Part shown: one piece after another, positions 8,920-16,490 of the stretch
Layout of the letters: each line of letters begins with the position of its first letter
How positions within the stretch are numbered: the stretch's first letter is position 1
From: an uncultured Clostridia bacterium
Lineage (GTDB): Bacteria; Bacillota; Clostridia; TANB77; CAG-508
Direction of reading: 5' to 3'
Assembly (NCBI GenBank): GCA_904419495.1
Contig: CAJFRV010000016.1
Coordinates: forward strand, 1 to 34,700
DNA: 34,700 nt
Position numbers and translations under genes: made by a program
The notes under the pieces: generated by a model
The model's input: the letters and a program-made list of their open reading frames with translations, nothing else
What the model was told of the DNA's origin: nothing
Database searches by the model: none

Positions 8920-9549
8920 ATGAAAAAACGGATTAGCATTATTGTAACTATCGTCTTTGTTTTTATTGTAGCTGTTGGTTGTTTTGTTTCTTCAAAAGAA
9001 ACGTCATCGAAAGATGATACATCTAAGAAGGCAAAGCTTGTATACAACTACCTGCTTGAAAAAGGAGATTTATCTCCTGAACAAGCTGCTGGTATTACAG
9101 CTGTAATAAAGCAACAATCGAACTTCAACACTAGTGTCCATGATAGTGGAGACATCTCTACAACCGGACTAATGTGTTGGTCATTTGCTCGACAAGAGCA
9201 GTTGGCCGAGTTTGCTTCTAAAAGGGGAAAGGAAATAACAGACTTTTATACACAATTAGATTTTATTCTTGAGGAGATTGATGTTAACTCAGAATACTAT
9301 CAATTAGCAATGTGTAAAAGATACACCTTAGATGACTGGAATAGCGCACCTTCACCCGAACAAGCAGCTTTATCTTTTACTTGCATTTACGTTAGGCCAG
9401 CTACTGTCGATCAAGAAAGCTTGCAGGCTTTAGCTCGTGAAATATATGAAGCCTGTTACCTCCTCAAAAAGCCGTCAAATCATTTGACGGCTCTTTGTTT
9501 CATAAAAAAAGAAGATATTCTAAATAAAACATCCTCTCTATATACATAA
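8920..9549 (+). CDS. Exported protein with a phage-tail-lysozyme-like domain, catalytic Glu replaced
   Basis: 209 residues with an N-terminal signal or anchor segment ending in AVGC, a possible but imperfect lipobox. Residues about 38-125 match the phage-tail-lysozyme fold. AKLVYNYLLEKGDLSPEQAA, GITAVIKQQSNFN and TTGLMCWSFAR..LAEFASKRGK..DFYTQLDFI follow family order. Active relatives usually read QQESGF at the catalytic loop, but here it is KQQSNF, with Gln where the catalytic Glu sits. This implies a binding rather than a hydrolytic role, or a decayed enzyme. The final 25 or so residues are encoded through a terminator hairpin, so the original stop may have been lost. Base and codon use is less AT-rich than neighbouring genes, consistent with acquisition together with the integrase. 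The RBS is AAAGGAGG. Confidence 0.75.
   Translation: MKKRISIIVTIVFVFIVAVGCFVSSKETSSKDDTSKKAKLVYNYLLEKGDLSPEQAAGITAVIKQQSNFNTSVHDSGDISTTGLMCWSFARQEQLAEFASKRGKEITDFYTQLDFILEEIDVNSEYYQLAMCKRYTLDDWNSAPSPEQAALSFTCIYVRPATVDQESLQALAREIYEACYLLKKPSNHLTALCFIKKEDILNKTSSLYT
9470..9500 (+). terminator. Intrinsic terminator lying inside an open reading frame
   Basis: AGCCGTCAAAT and ATTTGACGGCT form a near-perfect stem followed by CTTTGTTT. It falls within the last codons of the 8920-9549 frame, which is unusual. Confidence 0.7.
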
Positions 9550-9556
9550 CTATATT

Positions 9557-10120
9557 TTAAATATGAAACTTTCTAACAATTGCTTCTTTTACATCTCTTG
9601 CTGAAAGAACAATCGTTAAAATAAAATTTACAATTGATATCCCTATAGCTATATAGCTTAAAACATAATGATCAATTAAGTCTCTTTGTATAAAATAAAT
9701 TGGTATTAAACTATATACACAGATCACTAACTGATAAATTGCATATCTAACATACTTTCTATGGCTTACAATTGTTAATACTAGCATAGTCATATTTGCT
9801 ATCATAATAATAATAGGAATAGAAATCTCTAAAGACCACCCTTTGAAACCAAAATTATAGTCAATATATGTTGTTAAAAGTGAGATGGCAATTGCTTGTA
9901 TCATAACATGTCCTGCAATATTTGTTCTCTTATTAATAGAATATCTAACTGTTATCCATGCATAAATGATACCAGCATTTGCAAGTGCTGCCCAATGAAT
10001 ATTCGGTGTTGTTAACTTATTCATTATCGTTAATATGATTGCCAATGAGAATGAAACACCTAATAATATTTTAATTAACATATTACTTTTTTTACTACTT
10101 AATTTTTTAGGATAAAGCAT
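9557..10120 (-). CDS. DUF6320-like integral membrane protein
   Basis: 187-residue multi-pass membrane protein with five to six hydrophobic segments and a central GWSLEISIPI motif. The pattern (IHWAALANAGIIYAW, then GFKGWSLEISIPIIIMIANM) resembles DUF6320 proteins. Those I recall usually start with a Cys-rich zinc ribbon, which is absent here: no Cys codons precede the first helix, and GAGAGGAAAGGA precedes the ATG. It is the last gene of a three-gene minus-strand run with an acyltransferase-like protein and an alpha/beta hydrolase, an association I recall from other Clostridia. Function unknown. Confidence 0.7.
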   Translation of the reverse strand: MLYPKKLSSKKSNMLIKILLGVSFSLAIILTIMNKLTTPNIHWAALANAGIIYAWITVRYSINKRTNIAGHVMIQAIAISLLTTYIDYNFGFKGWSLEISIPIIIMIANMTMLVLTIVSHRKYVRYAIYQLVICVYSLIPIYFIQRDLIDHYVLSYIAIGISIVNFILTIVLSARDVKEAIVRKFHI

Positions 10121-10171
10121 ATAGATTTCCTTTCCTCTCTTTTCTATTTTCTCTTTGCGTTTAGTATTTCC

Positions 10172-11455
10172 TCATTTTTTTACATCCAAAATTTCATTGC
10201 TTTCAATTTCTACTGAAATATTTTTTTCTTTTAGAAATTTATAAAATTCTTTTTCTATTGAACAATCATCTAAAATAGATGTAAAAGTAAATACAATATG
10301 ATTTTCAAAGGAACAAGCTGAACATTTAATTTTTTCTACTGGCTCTGGTGCTATTAACATTAAAAAATCTTCTATATATCTTTGATATTTACCAATAATA
10401 CCAATTCTTCCTATATTTGAAAACGTAGTTGTTGTATATTTTCTAATTTCTAAATAACTTAATCGAACAATCGGCTTTTTCAAAACTAATGGTATCAATT
10501 TGATAAATGGATTTGTTCCTAATTTTACATTTCCAGACATAGTTTTTTGTATTTCTTCTGGTGTAAGCTTTTTCGTAAAATCCTTTTTTACAAAATCTAA
10601 TATTTTACCAAATGTATCTAGTCTATCTTTTTTCATTTCCGCTTCTACAGTTATATATGAAAAGAAATTTGAAATTGTATTAGAAGGAAAATATTTTTTT
10701 AAATTAACTGGTATACATACTTTTATCGGTCTTTTTCCTTTATTTTTTATGTAATTAGCCTGATAGATAGCATATATTAAAACTGAAGTTAAATATTGTG
10801 TTATTGTCGCTTCATTTTTTTTTGCTTCTTGCTTTAATTGATTCAAATCTATGATTTCATGAATTGCTGAAATTGCTCCTAATTTTATTTTTCTTCCTGC
10901 TAATTTATATGCCTTTTTAGCCGAATTATTTCCCTTTGCTTTTTTATTATAATTTTTTATATAGCTATCTTCTGTTGATAAATCAAATTTTCTTTTTATT
11001 CTTAGTTCTTCTTGAAATTCCTCTTTATGTGCTAATTCTATATAATTATATACAATTTCTCTAAAAAACATGACACCACTATTTCCATCTGTTAGAGAAT
11101 GAAATATATCAATATTGATCTTTTTATCAAAATAGGTAACTTTAAATAAATAATGATTATTTTCTTTGGGTTCTATATATTTACAAGGATATTCCTTCTC
11201 CTCTTCTATAAATATTTTCTTAGGATTATATTCTAAATAATTCCAAAAAAATCCATTTTTTAGTCGTACTCTAAACAATTCATATTGTTCTAAAGCTTTT
11301 TCTACAGCTATTTGCAATATTTCTGGTTGTATTTTTTCCTTTAGTACAACTGACAATCTAAAAACGGTACTATATTTTTTACCAGCAGATATAGGAAATA
11401 TTTTTGCTGAATTATCTAATCTTCTCCAATATAGTTTTTCCTTCTTATGATTCAT
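10172..11455 (-). CDS. Condensation/alcohol-acetyltransferase-like protein
   Basis: 427-residue protein of the BAHD/condensation-domain (CoA-dependent acyltransferase) superfamily. The N-terminal half contains the characteristic HxxxDG motif (FHSLTDG, H119, D123, G124), and the spacing to the second subdomain (KVCIPVNLKKYFP at about 250) is typical. It is best described as an alcohol-acetyltransferase-like enzyme of unknown substrate. It begins 12 nt after the hydrolase stop and is followed 51 nt later by the DUF6320-like membrane protein. I infer that the three act together on a lipid or surface acyl group, but nothing in the sequence fixes the substrate. Confidence 0.8.
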   Translation of the reverse strand: MNHKKEKLYWRRLDNSAKIFPISAGKKYSTVFRLSVVLKEKIQPEILQIAVEKALEQYELFRVRLKNGFFWNYLEYNPKKIFIEEEKEYPCKYIEPKENNHYLFKVTYFDKKINIDIFHSLTDGNSGVMFFREIVYNYIELAHKEEFQEELRIKRKFDLSTEDSYIKNYNKKAKGNNSAKKAYKLAGRKIKLGAISAIHEIIDLNQLKQEAKKNEATITQYLTSVLIYAIYQANYIKNKGKRPIKVCIPVNLKKYFPSNTISNFFSYITVEAEMKKDRLDTFGKILDFVKKDFTKKLTPEEIQKTMSGNVKLGTNPFIKLIPLVLKKPIVRLSYLEIRKYTTTTFSNIGRIGIIGKYQRYIEDFLMLIAPEPVEKIKCSACSFENHIVFTFTSILDDCSIEKEFYKFLKEKNISVEIESNEILDVKK

Positions 11456-11467
11456 GAGACATTCTCC

Positions 11468-12364
11468 TTATTTATTTTCTAATTCTTCTATCATATCATT
11501 ATATGCTTCCTGTGTAATGCTTTGTTCTGAATTGTTATCAATCATCCATATATGTTTTGCACCTTCATATTCTTTAATCTCCACATTACCATTTACCTCT
11601 TCTGCTTTTTCTTTTAACAATTTACAATCTGGGTTTAATAAATCATCTGTTCCTATAAAGATTTTAATATTTTCTAATTTTGATAGATCTCCATCAATTG
11701 GATTTACCAAATAGCTATTTATTCCGTCATTTCCTGCATAAGCAATTCCTGCTAGTCTCAATGTATCCTTATTTAAAATTGTGTCTCTTTTTTCTATTTT
11801 CTTGATATTTTCATTTTCTAATCTTACATCTAACCATGGAGATATTAGGATCGTTTTTGTTGGAAGTTCTATATTTTCATTCGCCACTTTTTCATATAAT
11901 CCAAGTGTTAAACCTCCACCTGCTGAATCTCCCATTATTATTATATTATCATTTCCTATCTTTTCTATTATCTCTTTATATAATGGTTCTACCATGTTAT
12001 ATACATCTTTATAATTATATTTTGGCGTCAATGGATAATCTGGCATAATCACTGTATATCCTGTATCTCTTACAATATTTTCTAAAAACGTCCAATGGTT
12101 ATCTGTTGCTTCTGCAACATATGAACCTCCATGAAAATATAATATATAATTAGAGGTATTATTTTTTTCTGTACCTTTTTTGGAAATTGTAAATACATTT
12201 CTTTCCATATATGTATATATATCTATTTCGCATTCTTCTATAATTTGTTCTGGCTCTCTCGTTTCAATGTCTGTTGTAAAAAAATATGCTATTATTAATG
12301 CTAATATAATACTACATAAAGCCATAATAATTACAACTGCTCTTAATATCACTGATTTTTTCAT
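11468..12364 (-). CDS. Membrane-anchored alpha/beta hydrolase of the HSL family
   Basis: About 298 residues with an N-terminal membrane anchor, then a hormone-sensitive-lipase-type alpha/beta hydrolase. It has the oxyanion-hole motif HGGSY, the nucleophile elbow GDSAGGG (Ser150 counting from the upstream GTG), the acid in GTDDLLNPD (D244) and the base in GAKHIWM (H274), a complete triad. The frame opens at a GTG at 12373, but AAGGTG, which includes that GTG, is well placed as the RBS of the ATG at 12364, so I use 12364. Likely an esterase or deacylase acting at the outer face of the membrane, paired with the downstream acyltransferase-like enzyme. Confidence 0.85.
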   Translation of the reverse strand: MKKSVILRAVVIIMALCSIILALIIAYFFTTDIETREPEQIIEECEIDIYTYMERNVFTISKKGTEKNNTSNYILYFHGGSYVAEATDNHWTFLENIVRDTGYTVIMPDYPLTPKYNYKDVYNMVEPLYKEIIEKIGNDNIIIMGDSAGGGLTLGLYEKVANENIELPTKTILISPWLDVRLENENIKKIEKRDTILNKDTLRLAGIAYAGNDGINSYLVNPIDGDLSKLENIKIFIGTDDLLNPDCKLLKEKAEEVNGNVEIKEYEGAKHIWMIDNNSEQSITQEAYNDMIEELENK

Positions 12365-12441
12365 TCTTTTCACCTTTTCATCTTGTTATCGTTTTTCATG
12401 AATCATATTTTACCATATCTTTTACAATAAATACAAGTTTA

Positions 12442-12466
12442 AAGCAGCTATTTTTATATAGCTGCC
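12442..12466 (-). terminator. Terminator after xerD
   Basis: GCAGCTA pairs with TAGCTGC around TTTTTATA, 10 nt after the xerD stop. The T-tract on the minus strand is short (TTTAAA), so it may be partial. Confidence 0.6.
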
Positions 12467-12476
12467 TTTTCGTTTA

Positions 12477-13358
12477 TTATGCTCTTGGATGTGCTTTTCT
12501 GTAGATATCTTTTAAACCTTCATCTTGAAATTGCATATATACTTGTGTAGATGATATATCTGAATGTCCTAACATTGTTTGAATTGCTCTTAAATCTGCT
12601 CCATTTTGTAATAAATGTGTTGCAAATGAATGTCTTAATACATGTGGTGTAATATCTTTTGTTATATGTGCTTGCTCTTTATAGAATTTTATAATTTTCC
12701 AAAATCCTTGTCTTGTAAGTCTTCCACCATTTATATTAACAAATAAAGCTTTTTCATTTTCATTTTTTATTAAAATTCCTCTTGCTTCTTCTATATATTC
12801 TTTTAATGCTTTTAATGACATTGATCCTAATGGAATAATTCTTTGTTTATTTCCACTTTTGCAAATGACATAAGCATCCTCTAAATTCACATCATCAATA
12901 TCTAATGATATGATTTCTGTAACTCTCATTCCTGTAGCATAAGCAAATTCTAGCATAGCTTTGTCTCTTATACCTTTTAAGTCTACATTATCTGGTTGTT
13001 TCAATAATAGTTCTACTTCTTTTGCTGTTAATACATTTGGTGTTCTTTTTTCTATTTTTGGTGATTGTATATTAGCTGTTGGATCTACTTTTACCTTTTT
13101 ATTTTTTAATATGAATTGATAGAAAGATCTTATAGATGCAATACATCTAGAAATACTTGAAGCCTTTTTTCCATTTTCTTGCATTTCATTAATATAATTT
13201 TGAATATCCTCTTCTTTTACTCTATTATAGTGAATTCCATATTCCTCTAAGTATTTTCTAAATTGTTTCAAATCCCTTTTATATGATTGTAATGTATTTT
13301 CTGATAATTTCTTATCATTTTCTAAAAAGTTAAAAAAGAATTTTAATTGTCTTTCCAT
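12477..13358 (-). CDS. xerD: Tyrosine recombinase XerD (XerC/D family)
   Basis: 293 residues, the normal XerC/XerD length. A SAM-like N-terminal DNA-binding domain (about 1-85) precedes the catalytic domain with all active-site residues: R145 (ATGMRVTE), K171 (SGNKQR), H239 and R242 (HVLRHSFATHLL), H265 (LGHSD) and Y274 (QVYMQF). The known role is dimer resolution at dif near the terminus. Position next to spoIIM is common in Clostridia and favours the housekeeping role. However, the two invertible promoter-like segments at 17.9 and 21.2 kb need a tyrosine recombinase, and this is the only intact one in the window. The RBS is AGGGG. Confidence 0.9.
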   Translation of the reverse strand: MERQLKFFFNFLENDKKLSENTLQSYKRDLKQFRKYLEEYGIHYNRVKEEDIQNYINEMQENGKKASSISRCIASIRSFYQFILKNKKVKVDPTANIQSPKIEKRTPNVLTAKEVELLLKQPDNVDLKGIRDKAMLEFAYATGMRVTEIISLDIDDVNLEDAYVICKSGNKQRIIPLGSMSLKALKEYIEEARGILIKNENEKALFVNINGGRLTRQGFWKIIKFYKEQAHITKDITPHVLRHSFATHLLQNGADLRAIQTMLGHSDISSTQVYMQFQDEGLKDIYRKAHPRA

Positions 13359-13457
13359 TTTTTTCCCCTACCTCTATATTTTTTGAATTATATTTACATA
13401 AACTATATATGTTATATCAAACAATCTTAAAAAAGTAAATACATTTTTCAATATTTT

Positions 13458-14096
13458 TTAAAAATATTGGATTAGCATCTTTAATCCATTTGTAGACATA
13501 AATATTTCTACAGCCGATGATATAATAACTATAATTAACATAATTATCGAAAACATTGTATGTCTTAAAATTTCTAATTTTATATTTTCTTTTCTTTTAT
13601 CTTTCACAATTGACTTATATAATTTCACTCCACTAACTGCTAATGCTAAAATTGCAGGAATAAATAAAAGATTCTGTAAAAATAACGTAATAAACACAAA
13701 ACTTAATCCTTTTCCTAATCCCATTATAGTTATACATAATGAAATCGTATATCCTAAACAAAATCCTCTATATAAAATAATACCAAAAACAACCGGTATG
13801 CCAATCACTGTTGTTCCAAAAAACCATATAGTAATTGCTAATATTCCATTTTGTATGACTGAATTCTTAAATAATTCTATATGATCTATATTTTCTAATG
13901 GTTTGAATTTTTCTATAAATTGATTTAAATAATTTGTTATTTCTGTTTTGGCTTGTTCTTGAATATGATTAATAAAAAAAACGCCACTAAATATTCCTAT
14001 TATAAAAATTAGAAATAATATTGCATATTCCTTTTTATTATTAATAACATGTTCTTTTATGATTCTTAATAACTTAATTTCTTTTTTGTCTTTCAT
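13458..14096 (-). CDS. spoIIM: Stage II sporulation protein M
   Basis: 212-residue integral membrane protein with about five hydrophobic helices. The layout matches SpoIIM: a cytoplasmic basic N-terminus, a first helix (about 26-43), an extracytoplasmic segment, a helix block with FGTTVIGIPVVFGIILYRGF, and a C-terminal helix pair. In Bacillus, SpoIIM joins SpoIID and SpoIIP in the complex that thins septal peptidoglycan during engulfment. It is the main indication that the organism sporulates. AAGGAG precedes the ATG. It is followed 99 nt later by xerD. A weak AT hairpin overlaps its stop codon. Confidence 0.85.
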   Translation of the reverse strand: MKDKKEIKLLRIIKEHVINNKKEYAILFLIFIIGIFSGVFFINHIQEQAKTEITNYLNQFIEKFKPLENIDHIELFKNSVIQNGILAITIWFFGTTVIGIPVVFGIILYRGFCLGYTISLCITIMGLGKGLSFVFITLFLQNLLFIPAILALAVSGVKLYKSIVKDKRKENIKLEILRHTMFSIIMLIIVIISSAVEIFMSTNGLKMLIQYF

Positions 14097-14189
14097 AAAA
14101 ATCTCCTTATTGTTTATACATAATGTGTATTCAATAAGAAGATTTCTAGAACTACTATTTTATTTTAAGTTAATATTTTTCATTTTATC

Positions 14190-15377
14190 TTAAACAACTT
14201 TTCCGTAGTTTCCTCCGCCACCAGATTGTACTTTACATTCTCCATTTCTTGCTTTTTCAATAGTATTTGCAATTTTTTCTCCTACAACTGCTTCTATATC
14301 ATCTTTTGATAATCTATGAAGAATATTCATTTCTGTATCAAAGGTATCTAACAATTTAGTAATTGTTTTTCCTCCCACGCCCGGAATAAATCCCAATGGG
14401 ATCTGATATACATAAGGTGGTCTATTTTCTGGACTCTTTGATTCTTGTTTATCTCTAATTAATTCTATTCTATCAAAAACACCGAAGGTTACATTTTTTC
14501 CGCCACAATATGGGCAAACATCAACAGGTTCTTTCGTTTCTATTGCTTTTTCACAGTCATCACAATATGTTCTATGATATTTTCCAAGTTTAGGGTCTAA
14601 CCCATAATTAGCAACTACTTTTCTTCCATCCTCATTTTTCAATGCTTTTACAATTTCTTTAAATGATATATCTTCTACTTGCATTTTATTATATTCTCTT
14701 GCAATTTTGGGTAAAGAATGGGCATCTGAATTGGTAACAAATGTCTTGTTTTCTAATTCTGAAATCATGTCTGCTAAATAGGTATCAGAACTCAACCCTA
14801 ATTCTACTGCAAATATCTTATCGTATTTTTCTTTAAATATGTATTGTAACCTATCTGTACAATTTCCATAATAGCTTTTATGTGGTGTAAAAATATGTGC
14901 CGGAATTAAAATTCCATTATATCTTTCTACCATGTCAATTAAATCATATCCTGATAAATCAGATCTTTGTGTGCTTAATGTAATATTTTTTAAATGATGG
15001 CTTAATTCGTTTGAAAAGCCTTTGATATCTACTAAATGTGGAAAGAAACAGATATTATGCGCTGCACCTTTTTTTCCATTTCTGCCCTCTTCTGAAGTTT
15101 CTACTTCACTTCCCAAAAGAATGCAAACTTTATCTTTATAGATAATCCCTCCATCTTTTAATTCGTAAGCATCTCCTGTCTTTAAAAAGTTTTCTATATC
15201 TTCTATCACATATGGAGAAGCACAATCAATAATTCCTACTACATTGATTCCTTTTCTATCAGCACATTCTTTTGCAATGTTTGCAAAGTTCAAAGACCTT
15301 GCTGCTGTTATCTTAATTGGCTTTCCATTTTCACTTCTTCCTATGTGTACATGTAAATCTGCAAATATTTCGTACAT
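14190..15377 (-). CDS. EndoQ-like PHP-domain DNA repair nuclease
   Basis: 395 residues. The N-terminal PHP phosphoesterase domain has DLHVHIGRS at 7-15 and PAHIFTPHKS and NSDAHS further on as metal ligands. A four-Cys zinc ribbon follows (CDDC, then CPYC about 16 residues later). The C-terminus is a helix-hairpin-helix-like DNA-binding region (GFIPGVGGKTITKLL, then VGEKIANTIEKA). This order of PHP, zinc ribbon and HhH is that of endonuclease Q and Bacillus YqxK, which cleave DNA at deaminated bases such as uracil and hypoxanthine. I call it EndoQ-like; the deaminated-base activity is inferred from the family. A 130-bp inverted repeat lies just upstream. Confidence 0.85.
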   Translation of the reverse strand: MYEIFADLHVHIGRSENGKPIKITAARSLNFANIAKECADRKGINVVGIIDCASPYVIEDIENFLKTGDAYELKDGGIIYKDKVCILLGSEVETSEEGRNGKKGAAHNICFFPHLVDIKGFSNELSHHLKNITLSTQRSDLSGYDLIDMVERYNGILIPAHIFTPHKSYYGNCTDRLQYIFKEKYDKIFAVELGLSSDTYLADMISELENKTFVTNSDAHSLPKIAREYNKMQVEDISFKEIVKALKNEDGRKVVANYGLDPKLGKYHRTYCDDCEKAIETKEPVDVCPYCGGKNVTFGVFDRIELIRDKQESKSPENRPPYVYQIPLGFIPGVGGKTITKLLDTFDTEMNILHRLSKDDIEAVVGEKIANTIEKARNGECKVQSGGGGNYGKVV

Positions 15378-15400
15378 TTTAATACCTCTTTTCTAAAAAG

Positions 15401-15530
15401 ATTTTAGGAATTTTAAGAATTTTGGAGACGGAGATAAAAATCATGATATACTAATTTAATTAAGATTTTAAATAGTTTTATCTTATCATGATTTTTATCT
15501 CCGTCCCCAAAATCCTCAAAATCCCTAAAT
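15401..15530. repeat. 130-bp inverted-repeat element with GGGGACG-type arms
   Basis: Two arms of about 47 bp (15401-15448 and 15484-15530) are inverted copies with a few mismatches. The shared inner part reads GACGGAGATAAAAATCATG. The 35-nt loop is AT-rich and non-coding. The right arm ends 7 bp before the stop of the next gene. The arms match the solo copy at 3363-3399. It looks like a REPIN or MITE-type unit and could also serve as a terminator. Confidence 0.7.
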
Positions 15531-15536
15531 CCTCAT

Positions 15537-16337
15537 CTAATTTTCATTTTTTAATTTTCCATCTTGCATATTTTCTTCTGCTATATGTGCTAATATTTTT
15601 CTAGTTGTTTCTTCACTAAACAATGGCCTATTAGCATCTTTAAACATTTCTGTTTTTATTTCTTTTCTATATTCTGATACTACTTTATCAACTTTAGGTT
15701 GATATTCATAACATACTTTTTTTATAAATGTCTTTACATCTTCTGACTCATTATGTATCTTTACAAGTCTTCTCAATGCCTTCATGGAAGTTAATTCATT
15801 TAATTCTACCTTTTCCATCATTTGAACAAATTCTCCAAATGTATGTAAAAATCTATTATATTGATCTTTTAAGTTTCTATGTTCTAATAATACCATTGCT
15901 TCATCTGGTTGAAATCCAATTCTTTCTGGTCTGTCTAATAACATTCCCCCAAACTGATCTACTAATTCTAATACATCACTTTCTCTTTCTCTTGGATTGC
16001 TATTACTATATCGATTAATTTCTTCACATATTTTGCAAAATCTCTTGTCAAATCCTAATGTTAACAAATAGTCTGCTCCTTCTTTTGCATATGAATGAAT
16101 TTTTTCTATATCTTGTGCATTATCTATTTTTTTACAATTACATAATAGACAAGCCGTTAAAATTAAATTTTTATCTACATCTACTTTCATGTAGTCTACA
16201 AACATTCTTGCTATTTCTGTTTTAAATATAACAGATTTATCAAAGAATATTTTAGTTTTTTTTGCTAAATAATAGGTGATTTCCATTTTAGAAGCTATGT
16301 CTTTTTCGTCTAAAATGTAATTAGCAAATGTATCCAT
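15537..16337 (-). CDS. Degenerate HD-GYP/HD-domain-like protein
   Basis: 266 residues. The pattern follows HD-GYP phosphodiesterases: LLCNCKKID (64-72) aligns with LLHDIGKI, HSYAKEGADYLL (81-92) with the HPxxGAxxL segment, and VDQFGGMLLDRPERIGFQPDEAM (126-148) with the usual A-D-x-F/Y-D-A-L-T-S-D-R-P segment. The metal-binding His-Asp is replaced by Cys66-Asn67 and the paired-His segment is missing. I infer loss of catalysis and perhaps a scaffold or nucleotide-sensing role. It could instead be a family that only resembles HD-GYP in fold. AAGGAGG precedes the ATG and it has its own strong promoter. It is followed by an inverted-repeat element. Confidence 0.65.
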   Translation of the reverse strand: MDTFANYILDEKDIASKMEITYYLAKKTKIFFDKSVIFKTEIARMFVDYMKVDVDKNLILTACLLCNCKKIDNAQDIEKIHSYAKEGADYLLTLGFDKRFCKICEEINRYSNSNPRERESDVLELVDQFGGMLLDRPERIGFQPDEAMVLLEHRNLKDQYNRFLHTFGEFVQMMEKVELNELTSMKALRRLVKIHNESEDVKTFIKKVCYEYQPKVDKVVSEYRKEIKTEMFKDANRPLFSEETTRKILAHIAEENMQDGKLKNEN

Positions 16338-16372
16338 ATGCTTCCTCCTTCGTTAAAGTTTCATACAATTTT

Positions 16373-16401
16373 ATTATATATGAAGAATTCAGATATTTCA
16401 A
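16373..16401 (-). promoter_or_regulatory. Sigma-A promoter of the HD-GYP-like gene
   Basis: Minus strand TTGAAA (16396-16401), 17 nt, then TATAAT (16373-16378), ending 35 nt before the ATG. Confidence 0.75.
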
Positions 16402-16431
16402 CATTTTTTTTGAATGTCATAGAAATGTAAT

Positions 16432-16467
16432 AAAAGCATGTTATATATTCACTACAACATGCTTTTT
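16432..16467 (-). terminator. Terminator after the GLUG surface-protein gene
   Basis: AAAAGCATGTT pairs with AACATGCTTTT, an 11-bp stem flanked by A and T runs. It lies 24 nt after the stop at 16491. Confidence 0.8.
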
Positions 16468-16490
16468 CATTATTTTTTTATCGTTCTTTT

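Noticed and set aside
7620..9560. Direct-repeat attachment sites bounding the integrase/lysozyme-like remnant
   Set aside because: I compared the flanks by eye and found only short AT-rich matches such as TTTGTTT plus CAT; no convincing att pair and no tRNA.
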